Below, in pieces: positions 26,498-35,998 of a stretch of DNA of 64,000 nt. Every line of letters starts with the position of its first letter. Position 1 is the stretch's first letter. The notes beneath the pieces are model-generated. The model ran no database searches and was not told where the DNA came from. It saw nothing but the letters and a program-made list of their open reading frames with translations. The DNA is from Alphaproteobacteria bacterium (GTDB lineage: Bacteria; Pseudomonadota; Alphaproteobacteria; Thalassobaculales; Thalassobaculaceae), in contig JAJEAR010000017.1 in NCBI GenBank assembly GCA_022822665.1, positions 1 to 64,000 on the forward strand. The letters run 5' to 3'. A program made the position numbers and the translations under genes.

Positions 26498-28192
26498 TCA
26501 GCGTCTCCTCAGCCCGGCGTTGGTGGCAAACCGGCTGTAGCGCCCCGGTGCCGGGGTGCGCGGCGCCTGCGGAGCGGGCGGCGCCTCTTCGGTGCGCGGT
26601 GGTTGCGGAACCGCGCCCGGCTGCCAGGGGGGCGCGGCCGCCGGGTGGGCGTAGTTGGCCGCGTCGCCGGACCGGGCGGGAGTCCCTGAGGTGGCGGTGT
26701 CCTGTCCTGGTGTCGGCGCGATGGTCCGGCGCTCGCCGCGGCCGGTCCGCCCTGCGCGGCGTTCGCCGATGCGTCCGTCCCGGTCGGTGACCGTCGGCGG
26801 GATCGCGGCACGCTCGCCGCCGCCCTCGCGGGTCGATGCCATGGCGTTGAAGGCATCGCCGATCGTCCAGCCGGCCTTCTGTGCGGCGACCTGGGCGCAT
26901 TCGATCAGCGCGCAGTTCTTGGCGGTCCGGCGATGCGGTTTCATGTCGCCGTCCCGGTAGGCGTTCAGGATCCGCAGCTCCACCGGGTCCATGCCGATTT
27001 CGTGCGCCACCACGTCCATGTGGCTCTCGATCGCAAAGTCTACCCCGGTGATGCCGAAGCCGCGCATCGCGGTCGCCGGGGTCCGGTTGGTGAACACGCA
27101 CAGGATGTCGGAGGAGACGTTGGGGATGGTGTATGGACCGGGCAGGTGGCCGGTCGCCTTGATGATGGCGTAGCTCGACAGCCGGGTGTAAGCGCCGGCG
27201 TCGAAGTAGCCGGTGAACCTGCGTGCCACGATCCGTCCGTCGTTCATCACCCCGTCGGTCAGGTACCACCGCTCGGCTCCGCGCGGCGCGCCGACCTGCA
27301 TCTCCTCCGCGCGGTCCCATGCGAAGCGGACGGGCCGCCCGGTCAGCATGCAGCCGAGCAGCGCCATCGGCTCGACGATGCTGTCCACCTTGCCCCCGAA
27401 ACCGCCGCCGACGGTGCCGCCGATGAAATGCAGCCGGTTCGAGGGCAGATCGAGGAGTTTCGACGCGGTTGCCAGGGAGAAGAACAGGGCCTGGGTGCTG
27501 GTGTAGCACACGAAGCGGCCGTTGGTTTCGGGCGCCGCGATCGCGCCGTTGGTCTCGATCGGCGCCTGTTCGATCGGTGACATCTCGTAGCAGCCCTCGA
27601 TCACCCGGTCGGCCGAGGCGAGTGCCGACTCGACATCGCCGAACCGCAGTTTCTGGTGATCGTAGGTGTCGTGGTAGTCGAAGCTGTTGTTGGGGTAGGT
27701 ATCATTGACCACCGGAGCCCCCGGCGCGAGCGCCTCCTCGACGTCGAACACGCAGGGCAGTTCCTCCCAGCTCACCCGGACCTCGGCGACCGCGTCGTTG
27801 GCGCGGGCCTCGCTGTCGGCGATCACCGCGGCCACGGGCTCGCCGCGATAGGCGACCTTGCGCGTCGACAGCAGCGGTTCATCGTCGCGCCCGAAGTCCA
27901 TCAGGCCGAGCAGGGTGTTGAGATTGTTGGGCACGTCGGCGCCGGTCAGCACACGGGCCACTCCGGGCATGCGTTCGGCCTGCGAGGTGTCGATCGACCG
28001 GATCCGGGCATGGTGATGCGGGCTGCGCACGCAGCGCATGTGCAGCAGTCCCTCGAACAGGTGGTCGTCGTAGAACGGCGACCGGCCGGTGACGTGGCCC
28101 AGAATATCCTGGCGCCGGGTCGGCTTGCCGACCTCGACCAGGTCATCGTCGCGTTCGTCGGCAAACAGGTCCTTGCGAAACTCGACCGTCAT
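26498..28192 (-). CDS. Molybdenum hydroxylase large subunit, N-terminal half with Pro-rich tail (split gene)
   Basis: This 564-residue protein contains the a/b hammerhead domain (about 20-130) and the first molybdopterin-binding domain (about 150-430) with GGTVGGGFGGKVDS and AMRGFGITGVD motifs. After about residue 450 it changes into a roughly 110-residue Arg- then Pro/Ala-rich tail (for example PRTEEAPPAPQAPRTPAPG) and ends. The Gln loop and catalytic Glu are in the following gene. In single-chain relatives the two domains are continuous; here a stop codon and new start separate them. The start ATG overlaps the iron-sulfur subunit stop (ATGA). Confidence 0.82.
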   Translation of the reverse strand: MTVEFRKDLFADERDDDLVEVGKPTRRQDILGHVTGRSPFYDDHLFEGLLHMRCVRSPHHHARIRSIDTSQAERMPGVARVLTGADVPNNLNTLLGLMDFGRDDEPLLSTRKVAYRGEPVAAVIADSEARANDAVAEVRVSWEELPCVFDVEEALAPGAPVVNDTYPNNSFDYHDTYDHQKLRFGDVESALASADRVIEGCYEMSPIEQAPIETNGAIAAPETNGRFVCYTSTQALFFSLATASKLLDLPSNRLHFIGGTVGGGFGGKVDSIVEPMALLGCMLTGRPVRFAWDRAEEMQVGAPRGAERWYLTDGVMNDGRIVARRFTGYFDAGAYTRLSSYAIIKATGHLPGPYTIPNVSSDILCVFTNRTPATAMRGFGITGVDFAIESHMDVVAHEIGMDPVELRILNAYRDGDMKPHRRTAKNCALIECAQVAAQKAGWTIGDAFNAMASTREGGGERAAIPPTVTDRDGRIGERRAGRTGRGERRTIAPTPGQDTATSGTPARSGDAANYAHPAAAPPWQPGAVPQPPRTEEAPPAPQAPRTPAPGRYSRFATNAGLRRR

Positions 28193-28668
28193 GACCGGCC
28201 TCCTCCACCTTCGCCGGCAACATCCAGCACCGCGGCAATGATCGGTTCGTACCCGGTGCACCGGCAGATGTTGCCCGAGAGCGCGTGCACGACCTGGTTC
28301 CGGTCGGGATGCGGGGTACTCTCGAGCAGGGCGGTGGCCGCCATCAGCATGCCCGGGGTGCAGAACCCGCACTGGGCCGCGAAGTGGGCCATGAAGGCCT
28401 CCTGCAGCGGGTGGCTGCCGTCGCCCGGCAGACCGCCGGCGGTCGCGACCGAGCGCCCCTCCACCGTCTCGGCAAGTGTCAGGCAGGACAGCCCCGGCAC
28501 GCCGTCGATCAGCACGGTGCAGGCGCCGCAGCCTCCCTGGGCGCATCCCCGCTTCGCGGTCAGGTCGCCGACACCGCGGCGCAGCACGTCCAGCAGGTTG
28601 GCGCCATCCTCGACGAAGACCGCCTTCTCGGCTCCGTTCAGCCGGAACTGCAGCGGCTTGCGCGCCAT
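28189..28668 (-). CDS. Molybdenum hydroxylase small subunit, two [2Fe-2S] clusters
   Basis: This 159-residue iron-sulfur subunit has the plant-type ferredoxin cluster (CAQGGCGAC followed by a Cys in PGLSC, about residues 40-65) and the helical-domain cluster (CGFCTPGM and CRCTGYEPII, about 100-140). It carries electrons from the molybdenum centre to the FAD subunit. Its ATG follows the FAD-subunit stop codon with no gap, and its stop overlaps the large-subunit start. Subunit order (FAD, iron-sulfur, large) is a common one for CO dehydrogenase/xanthine dehydrogenase-type enzymes. Confidence 0.9.
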   Translation of the reverse strand: MARKPLQFRLNGAEKAVFVEDGANLLDVLRRGVGDLTAKRGCAQGGCGACTVLIDGVPGLSCLTLAETVEGRSVATAGGLPGDGSHPLQEAFMAHFAAQCGFCTPGMLMAATALLESTPHPDRNQVVHALSGNICRCTGYEPIIAAVLDVAGEGGGGRS

Positions 28669-29481
28669 CTAGTCCTCCCCGTCCTCCAGCAGCAGGCGGC
28701 GCAGGTGCACCGGTGCAACCTCGGCGCGGTACCAGCCTGACGCCAGTGCATCATCCGGCGGGTCAAGCCCGCGGGCGGCCGCGGCGAGAGCGCCGACGAT
28801 CCCGGCCGCATCGAGCCGGCACCCCTCGAGCGCACGTTCGGTCTCCGCAGCCCTCAGCGGCCGCGGCGCCATCGCGCTCCAGGCAATGCGCGCGCCCGAA
28901 ATCCGCCCCGCGACCACCGGGATGCTGGCGGCGAGGGCGAGAACGGGTGCGCCGGTTGGCCGGACCCGGGTGACCTTGCGGAACCTGAAGGTTCCGGCCT
29001 CGGGCCGGGTGAAACTGACCGACCGGACAACCTGGGAGCCGGTCGCGCCGGTGTCCCGGAGCAGGTCTGCAAGCGGGCGGGACGGCCCGCCGGCGCATGC
29101 GGCCTCGGCGTCGAGCGCCAGCAGGGCCGCCGCCATGTCGCCGTAGGGGTGCGGAGCGAACAGGTTGCCGCCAACCGTCGCCTGCGCCTGCAGGGCCGGC
29201 CCGCCGATGGTGCGTGCCACCGGGTGCAGGAAGGCGAGCGCCGGATCGGCGAGCACCTCGCGCATGGTCACGCCTGCGCCCAGGGTGACCGTCGGGCCGG
29301 ACGACGTGATCCGCTTCAGGTCCGGGTCGGTGGTGCGGACAAGGATGCCCAGGTTGTCCGCGCCCTCGTTGACCGCGCGCATCAGCAGGGTGCCGCCGCC
29401 GAAGTAGCGGGCCGACCGGTCGTGTGCGACGGCCCTGGCGGCCTCGGCGACGGTGGGAACGCACTGGACGGTCACGGTCAT
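28669..29481 (-). CDS. Molybdenum hydroxylase medium subunit, FAD-binding
   Basis: This 270-residue FAD-binding subunit of the CoxM/xanthine dehydrogenase type has the FAD-contacting GGGTLLMRAVN near residue 27 and TVGGNLFAPHPYGDMAAALLAL near 108, and a C-terminal CO dehydrogenase flavoprotein domain. It would pass electrons on to a quinone, NAD or another acceptor. The gene starts 10 bp after the SRPBCC gene and abuts the iron-sulfur gene. Its length is slightly below the 280-290 usual for the family, but both FAD motifs are present. Confidence 0.87.
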   Translation of the reverse strand: MTVTVQCVPTVAEAARAVAHDRSARYFGGGTLLMRAVNEGADNLGILVRTTDPDLKRITSSGPTVTLGAGVTMREVLADPALAFLHPVARTIGGPALQAQATVGGNLFAPHPYGDMAAALLALDAEAACAGGPSRPLADLLRDTGATGSQVVRSVSFTRPEAGTFRFRKVTRVRPTGAPVLALAASIPVVAGRISGARIAWSAMAPRPLRAAETERALEGCRLDAAGIVGALAAAARGLDPPDDALASGWYRAEVAPVHLRRLLLEDGED

Positions 29482-29491
29482 GGTACCGGCC

Positions 29492-29938
29492 TCATGTCAG
29501 GGCGCCGGCAAGGTGAGCGCGGATCGCGTCGAATCCCGCCTGGTAGATCGCGTCACCCACCAGGGCGCCCAGCGCCGCAGCCTCGCCCGGTCTGGTGTCG
29601 AACCGGCCGCGCCAGTGCCAATAGGTGCGATCCCCGTCGGTCACCGGCAACAGCCGCACGCGAGAGACATAGTTGAATATCGGGATCGGGGTATCAAGCA
29701 GGCAATAGCTGTACGCGGTTTCGATGTCGGACAGTTCCAGCAGCTGTTCGCGCAGCACCGACCCGTCCTCGAGCCGGAACCGGCGCACGCAGCCCACCGT
29801 GTCCGCCGGCCTGCCGCGTTCGATCTGGCTTTCGGCGATGGCGGGGTGCCAGCGGTCGTGGCCGTTGAAGTCGCGCAGGACCCCCCACGCCTCGTCGATG
29901 GGGTGTTCGAGAATGGTGCTGCGTTCGACCGTGACCAT
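29492..29938 (-). CDS. SRPBCC-family protein, second tandem copy
   Basis: This 148-residue START/polyketide-cyclase-like (SRPBCC) domain protein contains DEAWGVLRDFNGHDRWHP near the start, VGCVRRFRLEDGSVLREQLLELSD in the middle and a C-terminal helix. It is clearly paralogous to the gene immediately upstream, sharing the DFNG-x3-RWHP, AES-x-IE, AD-x-VGC and REQLL-LSD blocks. The fold forms a hydrophobic pocket. In CO dehydrogenase operons an SRPBCC protein, CoxG, works with the hydroxylase at the membrane; a similar role is plausible here but not shown. It has no signal peptide. Confidence 0.82.
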   Translation of the reverse strand: MVTVERSTILEHPIDEAWGVLRDFNGHDRWHPAIAESQIERGRPADTVGCVRRFRLEDGSVLREQLLELSDIETAYSYCLLDTPIPIFNYVSRVRLLPVTDGDRTYWHWRGRFDTRPGEAAALGALVGDAIYQAGFDAIRAHLAGALT

Positions 29939-29944
29939 GACCGG

Positions 29945-30391
29945 TCATCCCGCGCCGAAATGCCGCTTCAGTGCGTCGAAGCCGGTCTGGAACACGTCGC
30001 GGGAAATCCCGTTGACCAGATCCTCCTCGACCTCCGGCTCGCAGGAGAACTCCGCCGACCATTCGACGAAACAGCGATCGCCGTCGCTGACCGGCGTGAG
30101 CCTGAGCGTGGCCACGTAGTCGGCAAGCGGCATGGGAGAGTCGAGGATCGAGTAGGTGCACACCAGGTCGTAGTCGCTCAGCGCGAGCAGCTGTTCACGG
30201 ATCTGGTCACCGTTCTGCAGACGGAAGTTGCGGATGCACCCCACCCGGTCCGCCGGTTCGCCCTCCTCGATGTGGCTCTCCGCGATCCTCGGGTGCCAGC
30301 GCGGCAGGCCGTTGAAGTCGCGGACCCGCTCCCATACCCGCTGCGCCGGCGCATCGACCACGCTGGATACGTAGACCCGGGCCATGGTCAC
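29945..30391 (-). CDS. SRPBCC-family protein, first tandem copy
   Basis: This SRPBCC-fold protein of about 148 residues has VWERVRDFNGLPRWHP, AESHIEEGEPADRVGC and REQLLALSDYDLVCTYSILDSPMP, and a long C-terminal helix. It starts either at the GTG at 30391, in GTGA overlap with the flotillin stop, or at the ATG at 30385. The two copies are separated by 6 bp and probably arose by tandem duplication. Keeping two divergent copies suggests a heterodimer or two different ligands (inference). The neighbours are flotillin upstream and the molybdenum hydroxylase downstream. Confidence 0.82.
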   Translation of the reverse strand: MTMARVYVSSVVDAPAQRVWERVRDFNGLPRWHPRIAESHIEEGEPADRVGCIRNFRLQNGDQIREQLLALSDYDLVCTYSILDSPMPLADYVATLRLTPVSDGDRCFVEWSAEFSCEPEVEEDLVNGISRDVFQTGFDALKRHFGAG

Positions 30392-32934
30392 GATCCCCGC
30401 CGGTCGCCGTCGTCACCCGTCGCCGGGTCGGTACCGCCACTGTCCGGTGCCTCGCCAGCCTTGTCCCGGCGCTCGGTCTCCCGCGCGATCCGCTGCATGT
30501 CCGCAGCCTCCCTTATCAGCCCCGGCTGGCGAGAGAGGTTGGAGCCGTCGATGCCGATGTCGCTGAGCAGGCTGTCGACGAGGGGCGCCTGGACCCGGTA
30601 GCGCAGGGCCGAGTTGATCACTTCGTCAGTGGCGTTCCCCCGTCCTCCGCCCTGGTCGGTGCCCAGACCGTCGAGTTGCATGATGCGGATGTCCTGTATC
30701 TTCTCCAGCGGCTTGACCGAGGCGGCAATGATGCCCTCGACATGTTCAAGCAGCTTGCGCCGGAACAGGTTGAGCCGGGCGTCGTCGCTCAGCACGTTCT
30801 CGGCCTCGTTCAGCAGCCGGCTCGCTTCCGCCTCGACCTCCGCGCGCACACGCTCGGCCTCTGCCGCGATCAGCCGCTCGTCCGCGGCCTTGCGCGCAAT
30901 GGCGAGGTCGACCTCGCGCCGGCGTCGCGCCTGCTCGATCTCCCTGGCGGTGATGACCTGTTCCGCCGCCTCGGCCGCGCGGGCGCGGGCGTTCTCGGCC
31001 TCGATCGCAGCCTCCGACTCGGCAAGCGATTCCCTGTAGAGCGCGACGGCCCGCTCGATCTCCACCAGCCGCACCGCCTGGTCGCGCCGGATCTCCAGTG
31101 CCCGGCGGTCCCGGTCCTGGCCGATGCGGGCCTCGTCGAGGCCGCGTTCGGCGGCGATCCGGGCGCGCTCGACCTCCTCGCGCGACGCGATCTCGGCCTC
31201 GCGCAACGCTTGCAGACGCGAGACCTCGAGCTGTTCGACTGCCCGCTGGCGTTCCAGTCTCGCCTCCTCGAGCGCCCGTTCCCGGGCGACATCGCTGGTT
31301 TCCACCACCCGGCGGGCCTCGATCTCCTGTTCGCGCAGGGTGCGCTCGAAGGCTACCCGCTCGGTCTCGACCTGCTGCTGCTGGGCGATACGCGCGGTTT
31401 CGGTAGCCTGCCGGGCGGCAATCTCGGCGGTGGCGACGGCAAGGGTGCGGCCGACATCGCGTTCCCTGGTCCGCTCCTCGTTCTCGATCCGCTCGAGCTC
31501 GAGATGGGCCTCGCGCGCGATCCGCGCCGTCTCCACCGCCCGTTCGGCGGCAACCGCGGCCTCCTCGATCGCCCGGTTGCGGGTAATCTCGCGGATCTGG
31601 ATTTCCTCGTCGCTCGAGATCCGGTCGCCGGTGACGGTCCGCTCCTGCCGGATCCGCGCCAGTTCCGTCTGCTCGGTTGCGGCGATCTCGGCGCCGTCAA
31701 CCTGCATGCGCCGCGCGATTTCCCGCTCCTGCACCTCCTGCTCGTTGCTGATCCGCGCCTCGTTGACCTCGCGCTCCTGCTGGATCCGCGCGCGCTCGGT
31801 CGCCTCGCGCGCGGCGATCTCCACCTCCTCGATTGCGCGGCGGCGTGTGATCTCTCGGGCCTCGATTTCCTGCTCGTTGGCGATGCGGACCTCGTTGATC
31901 AGTCGTTCCTGCTCGATGCGCGCCCGTTCCGTCTTCTCGCGCGCGGCGATCTCCGCCTCCTCGATCAGACGCTGGCGCTCGATTTCGCGTTGGCGCACCT
32001 CGCGCTCGGATTCGATCCTGGTTTCCGCGACGACCTGCTCGTTGGCGATGCGCTGCTTCTCGACCTGCTCGCGGGCGAGGATCTGGGCCTGCTCCGCTTC
32101 GGTCTCGCGCTCGGCGCGCTCGCGCACCAGTTCCGTGCGCTGCTGGGCGCGCCGGAACTCGATGTCACGTTCCTGGCGCAGCCGCGCCTCCTCGCTCTCG
32201 CGCTCGATGTCGAGGGTTTCCTTCTCGGCCTCGAGGTTCCGGGCCCGGATCCTGATGGTGGCGTCCTGCTCGATGTCGTTGCGCTGCTTGCGGTTGCCCT
32301 CGATGTCCTCGATGAGCCGGGTGAGGCCCTCGGCGTCGAACCGGTTGGACGGGTTGAAGTACTCGAGCCCGGTCTGGTCGAGATCGCGGATGGCGACGGA
32401 TTCGAGCTCGAGCCCGTTGAGGTCGAGCCCCTGTTGCGCCAGCTCCTGCACCCGGCGCACGTACTGGGCGCGCTGCTCGTGCATCTCCTCCATCGACATC
32501 TCGGCTGCGACCGCCCTCAGGGCGGAGATGAACTTGCCCGAGAGCAGGTCGTGCAGCCGTTCCTGTTCCATGCTGCGATGGCCCAGCGTCGAGGCGGCGA
32601 GGGACACGCCCTCGCGGCTCGCCCTCACCCGTACGTAGAATTCCGCCTCCACGTCCACCCGCATGCGATCGCGCGTGATCAGCGCGGTGTCGCGCTCGCG
32701 GACGACCTCGAGCTGCAGGGTGTTCATGTTGACCAGGGTGATGTCGTGGATGATCGGCCAGACGAAGGCGCCGCCGTCGATCACCACCTTTTCGCCGAGG
32801 AAGCCGGTGCGCACGAAGGCGACCTCCTTGGTCGAGCGACGGTACAGCCAGTACATTACCCAGTAGATGATGGCGATGACGACGACCGCCAGGATGAACC
32901 AGAGAATGATCTGGCCGATGAGATGCCCGGTCAT
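30388..32934 (-). CDS. Giant flotillin-like protein with long hendecad coiled coil
   Basis: This 848-residue protein has an N-terminal membrane helix (about 8-30), an SPFH/flotillin domain (about 35-210), a very long Glu/Arg-rich coiled coil (about 215-720) and a flotillin-like C-terminal region with a polar tail. Ordinary bacterial flotillins are about 450-600 residues; the excess is a repeat array of 44-residue units in the coiled coil. Flotillins organise membrane microdomains and scaffold complexes. The ATG at 32934 overlaps the upstream gene (ATGA) and the stop overlaps the SRPBCC start. Its place between transporter and hydroxylase genes suggests that it gathers them at the membrane (inference). 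Confidence 0.87.
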   Translation of the reverse strand: MTGHLIGQIILWFILAVVVIAIIYWVMYWLYRRSTKEVAFVRTGFLGEKVVIDGGAFVWPIIHDITLVNMNTLQLEVVRERDTALITRDRMRVDVEAEFYVRVRASREGVSLAASTLGHRSMEQERLHDLLSGKFISALRAVAAEMSMEEMHEQRAQYVRRVQELAQQGLDLNGLELESVAIRDLDQTGLEYFNPSNRFDAEGLTRLIEDIEGNRKQRNDIEQDATIRIRARNLEAEKETLDIERESEEARLRQERDIEFRRAQQRTELVRERAERETEAEQAQILAREQVEKQRIANEQVVAETRIESEREVRQREIERQRLIEEAEIAAREKTERARIEQERLINEVRIANEQEIEAREITRRRAIEEVEIAAREATERARIQQEREVNEARISNEQEVQEREIARRMQVDGAEIAATEQTELARIRQERTVTGDRISSDEEIQIREITRNRAIEEAAVAAERAVETARIAREAHLELERIENEERTRERDVGRTLAVATAEIAARQATETARIAQQQQVETERVAFERTLREQEIEARRVVETSDVARERALEEARLERQRAVEQLEVSRLQALREAEIASREEVERARIAAERGLDEARIGQDRDRRALEIRRDQAVRLVEIERAVALYRESLAESEAAIEAENARARAAEAAEQVITAREIEQARRRREVDLAIARKAADERLIAAEAERVRAEVEAEASRLLNEAENVLSDDARLNLFRRKLLEHVEGIIAASVKPLEKIQDIRIMQLDGLGTDQGGGRGNATDEVINSALRYRVQAPLVDSLLSDIGIDGSNLSRQPGLIREAADMQRIARETERRDKAGEAPDSGGTDPATGDDGDRRGS
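31294..32085 (-). repeat. Six tandem 132-bp repeats encoding 44-residue coiled-coil units
   Basis: Residues 284-547 of the flotillin divide into six consecutive 44-residue units, each built on the pattern x(V/I)AARExTExARI-QER-xNExRIxNEQEIxxREI-RxxxIEEA. A 33-residue partial unit (548-580) and another 44-residue unit (581-624) follow. All unit lengths are multiples of 11, which points to an 11-residue (hendecad) coiled coil, straighter than a heptad coil. The units have diverged at the DNA level, so this is an old expansion, not a recent slippage. Confidence 0.8.
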
Positions 32935-33767
32935 TGCGTGTCTCCCCGCCCGATGCACATGAATGCCCGGGTCTGCTCGGTCAGTGCCCGTTCCACCGGC
33001 AGCCGTTCCATCGATGACGCGCCGTAGAAGCCGTGGCAGTGATTGGTGTTTCGCATCATGTAGTCGGCGTCGTCGGGCGTCGCGATCGGCCCGCCGTGGA
33101 CCAGCACAAGGATGTCGGGCCTGACCGCGAGCGCCGCCTCGGCCCAGCTGTCAACCAGGACAGGGCAGTCGGAGCGGTCGAGCACCGTGTGTGCGCCGAT
33201 GTCACCGCCGGTGGTCAGGCCGAGATGGCAGACGATGATGTCGGCGCCGGCCTCGGCCATCGCCCGCGCGTCGTCGCGCGAGAACACGTAGGGCGTGGTC
33301 AGCAGGTCCTTCGCGGCGGCGCGCGCGATCATCTCGACCTCGAGGTCGTAGGACATCCCGGTCTCCTCCAGGTTGGCCCGGAATGTCCCGTCGATCAGCC
33401 CCACCGTCGGGAAGTTCTGCACCCCAGCGAAGCCGGTCTGCTTCAGCCGGTCGAGCCACGGGTCCATCAGCCGGAACGGGTCGGTGCCGTTCACACCGGC
33501 CAGCACCGGGGTGCGGCGAACCACGGGAAGCACCTCGGATGCCATCTCGAGCACGATCGCGTTCGCATCGCCGTAGGCCAGCATGCCGGCAAGCGACCCG
33601 CGCCCGGCCATGCGGTAGCGCCCGGAGTTGTAGATCACGATGAGATCGATGCCGCCGGCTTCCTGACAGCGCGCCGACAGCCCGGTTCCGGCGCCGCCGC
33701 CGACGATCGCCTCCCCGCGCGCCGCCTTGGCGCGCAGCCCGGCCAGGATGGCATCCCGTCCGGTCAC
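32931..33767 (-). CDS. Phosphoenolpyruvate hydrolase-family TIM-barrel protein (Tm-1 C-terminal-like)
   Basis: This 278-residue protein belongs to the PEP_hydrolase/TIM-barrel signal transduction family. Conserved parts seen are [39 protein letters not shown] in the first barrel strands (residues 20-60), VNGTDPF near 90, [17 protein letters not shown] near 120, [12 protein letters not shown] near 180 and a C-terminal [12 protein letters not shown]. It starts at a GTG in a GTGA overlap with the upstream Tm-1-like gene. In plants the two families are joined in one protein, Tm-1, so this adjacent pair is a split version. The reaction is not established. Confidence 0.82.
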   Translation of the reverse strand: MTGRDAILAGLRAKAARGEAIVGGGAGTGLSARCQEAGGIDLIVIYNSGRYRMAGRGSLAGMLAYGDANAIVLEMASEVLPVVRRTPVLAGVNGTDPFRLMDPWLDRLKQTGFAGVQNFPTVGLIDGTFRANLEETGMSYDLEVEMIARAAAKDLLTTPYVFSRDDARAMAEAGADIIVCHLGLTTGGDIGAHTVLDRSDCPVLVDSWAEAALAVRPDILVLVHGGPIATPDDADYMMRNTNHCHGFYGASSMERLPVERALTEQTRAFMCIGRGDTQ

Positions 33768-35998
33768 GGTCGCCCGCCCAGTCGAACCGGTCGTTCCGGA
33801 CCGTGAAGGGCCCGAAAGCCGGTCACCACCTCGTCGCAGAATTCGCGGTCGTTGATGTGCCACGGCACCCTCAGCAGCTGTCGGGCCGCTGTCTGGTGGA
33901 CGGTTTGTTCCAGTGCCTCGAACAGCGCCGCGGTAGCGTCCGGATCGTGGAACGGGCGGTCCGGCGCATCGAGGTCCGACACGCCGCCCTCGGGCAGGTA
34001 GAACCGGACCGGTCCTTCCATGCGGTTGAGCCGCTCGCCGATCCAGCGCCCCGTGCGCCGGTTTTCCTCCGGGCTGGTCCGCATCAGCGTCACCTGGGGG
34101 TTGTGCCGGTGAAACCTTCGGTCCCGGTAGTGTTCGGGAACCGTCTCCGGCGGGCCGAAGTTCACCATGTCGAGGGCGCCGCAGGAGCCGATGTACGGGA
34201 CCCGGGTGCGGATGATGGCGCCGAACCGGTCCTCGGTCGCCGGGAACACGCCACCCATCAGCATGTCGCAGATTTCGGTGGTGGTGATGTCCATCACCCT
34301 GTCGATCTCGCCGCTCTCGACCAGCCGCTCCATCGCCTGGCCGCCGGTTCCGGTTGCATGGAAGACCAGGCATTCGATTTCCGGGCCGAGCTGCTGCGCG
34401 ATCTGCGCAACGCAGGTGGTGGTGACACCGAACATGGTAAGACCGACCGTGCCGGCCCGGTCCGGTTCAGGCGGCTGCCGCTTGCGGCCCGCAACCATTC
34501 CGGCGAGCGCGTGCGCGGCATTGCCCAGGATCTGCCGGGTGATCGAGTTCAGTCCCTGGATGTCTGCCACGGCCGGCAGCAGCTGCAGGTCCGACGCACC
34601 GATGTACCGGGCAACGTCACCGGCCGCGACGGTCGAGACGATCATCTTGGGCACGCCGACCGGCAGGCTGCGGAACGCAGGTGCCGCCAGCGCCGTTCCG
34701 CCCGAGCCCCCGGCCGAGAGCGCGCCGGCGATGCCCCGCTGTTGTCCGATCCAGCGTTCGAAGGCCCGGGTCATTGCCGCGACCGAACTGCCGCGGTCCC
34801 TGGTGAAGACGGCACCGGTGCCACGCGGGTGCAGTGCCGCGACCTGGTGCGGCGGCACGTCGGCGCCCGATGGCCTGCCCGAGGTCGACAGGTCGACCAG
34901 TCGGGTCTCAAGCCCGTGCGAGACCAGGATGTCACGCATGAAGCGAAGCTCCGCTCCCTTGGTATCGCAGGTCCCGGCAACGATGACGAAGCGCTCCTCG
35001 CCCGGAGACGTGCGAGACGGCGGCGGCACCCGGAGCGCGGCCTGCCGGTCCGGCAGCCCGGCGGTCTCGAACCTGGCCGCGGTTTCGATCACCCCAACCG
35101 GTACCGGGGCGGACCAGCGGGTTGGCGGATGCGGGTTGGAGATGTAGATACGCCGCGGACCCGCCTGGGCAGGTTCCGGCGCCGCCGCTTCCTCCGGCTC
35201 CGGTTCCCCGGCCTGGCGCCCGACCCCGAGCAGGGTGTGCTGCAGGTCGCGGTCGCCCGCGAGCCGGTGTGAGTCCATCACCCGGGTAATCCTGCCGTTG
35301 ACCATGATCGCGACCCGGTCGGAGACCTGGGTCGCGACCCCGATGTTCTGCTCGATCACCAGGGCGTTGACGCCTTCCTCGGCAACCAGCCGGATCAGCA
35401 TCTCGGTCACCTGCGCGACGATGACCGGCGCCAGTCCCTCGGTCGGCTCGTCCATCACCAGCAGGCGCGGATTGAGCAGCAGGGCGCGCGAGATTGCGAG
35501 CATCTGCTGCTCGCCGCCCGACAGCTGACCGCCGCCGTGCCGGCGGCGGTCGGCGAGCCGCGGAAAGGTGGTGTAGATACGTTCGATCGTCCACGGACCG
35601 CCGGCCCGGTCCGCGGTCATGCGCAGGTGTTCGTCGACACTGAGCGACGGCCACAGCCGCCGGCCCTGCGGCACGTAGCCGATCCCGATCCGTGAAATCG
35701 CCGCCGGCGACATGCCGACAATCGACTGGCCCAGCGCCGTGATCTCGCCGCCGGTGACCGGCAGCAGCCCCATGATGGCATTGCACAGCGTGGACTTGCC
35801 CATGCCGTTGCGCCCCACCACCGACAGGGCGCCGCGTTCGAGTGTCAGCTCCACACCCTGTAGCGCGAGCGATGCGCCGTAGCGCACGTCAAGTGCACGG
35901 ACCTCGAGGACCGGACCTGACGTGGGTGCCGGACCCGGCCGCGGCGCAGGGCGCGCCGCCGCGAGCCTGGAGCGTCCCCTGATCGGACTTCTACCCAT
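33764..35998 (-). CDS. Fusion of branched-chain-type ABC ATPase (LivF-like) and Tm-1-like (UPF0261) domain
   Basis: This 744-residue protein has a LivF-type nucleotide-binding domain (about 30-262) with Walker [10 protein letters not shown] at 62-70, signature LSGGEQQ near 160, and Walker [12 protein letters not shown] near 180. An acidic Pro/Ala-rich linker follows (about 263-334), then a Tm-1-like ATP-binding domain (about 335-735) with [32 protein letters not shown] and [18 protein letters not shown]. The ATG at 35998 overlaps the LivG gene by 8 bp. The ABC part pairs with LivG, LivM and LivH. Fusing an extra nucleotide-binding module to an importer ATPase is unusual and suggests coupling of transport to the PEP-hydrolase-like protein encoded next. 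Confidence 0.85.
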   Translation of the reverse strand: MGRSPIRGRSRLAAARPAPRPGPAPTSGPVLEVRALDVRYGASLALQGVELTLERGALSVVGRNGMGKSTLCNAIMGLLPVTGGEITALGQSIVGMSPAAISRIGIGYVPQGRRLWPSLSVDEHLRMTADRAGGPWTIERIYTTFPRLADRRRHGGGQLSGGEQQMLAISRALLLNPRLLVMDEPTEGLAPVIVAQVTEMLIRLVAEEGVNALVIEQNIGVATQVSDRVAIMVNGRITRVMDSHRLAGDRDLQHTLLGVGRQAGEPEPEEAAAPEPAQAGPRRIYISNPHPPTRWSAPVPVGVIETAARFETAGLPDRQAALRVPPPSRTSPGEERFVIVAGTCDTKGAELRFMRDILVSHGLETRLVDLSTSGRPSGADVPPHQVAALHPRGTGAVFTRDRGSSVAAMTRAFERWIGQQRGIAGALSAGGSGGTALAAPAFRSLPVGVPKMIVSTVAAGDVARYIGASDLQLLPAVADIQGLNSITRQILGNAAHALAGMVAGRKRQPPEPDRAGTVGLTMFGVTTTCVAQIAQQLGPEIECLVFHATGTGGQAMERLVESGEIDRVMDITTTEICDMLMGGVFPATEDRFGAIIRTRVPYIGSCGALDMVNFGPPETVPEHYRDRRFHRHNPQVTLMRTSPEENRRTGRWIGERLNRMEGPVRFYLPEGGVSDLDAPDRPFHDPDATAALFEALEQTVHQTAARQLLRVPWHINDREFCDEVVTGFRALHGPERPVRLGGRP

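Noticed and set aside
25473..26870. Simple frameshift as the explanation of the split hydroxylase subunit
   Set aside because: The first gene continues in frame for about 110 Pro/Ala-rich codons before its stop, and the second gene's frame upstream of its ATG shows no family sequence. A single indel would not restore a normal chain. Read data could still overturn this.
30676..33027. Open frame of 783 codons on the plus strand opposite the flotillin
   Set aside because: The repeats in the flotillin coiled coil create a Leu/Asp-rich mirror frame. It has no plausible start context and no domain.
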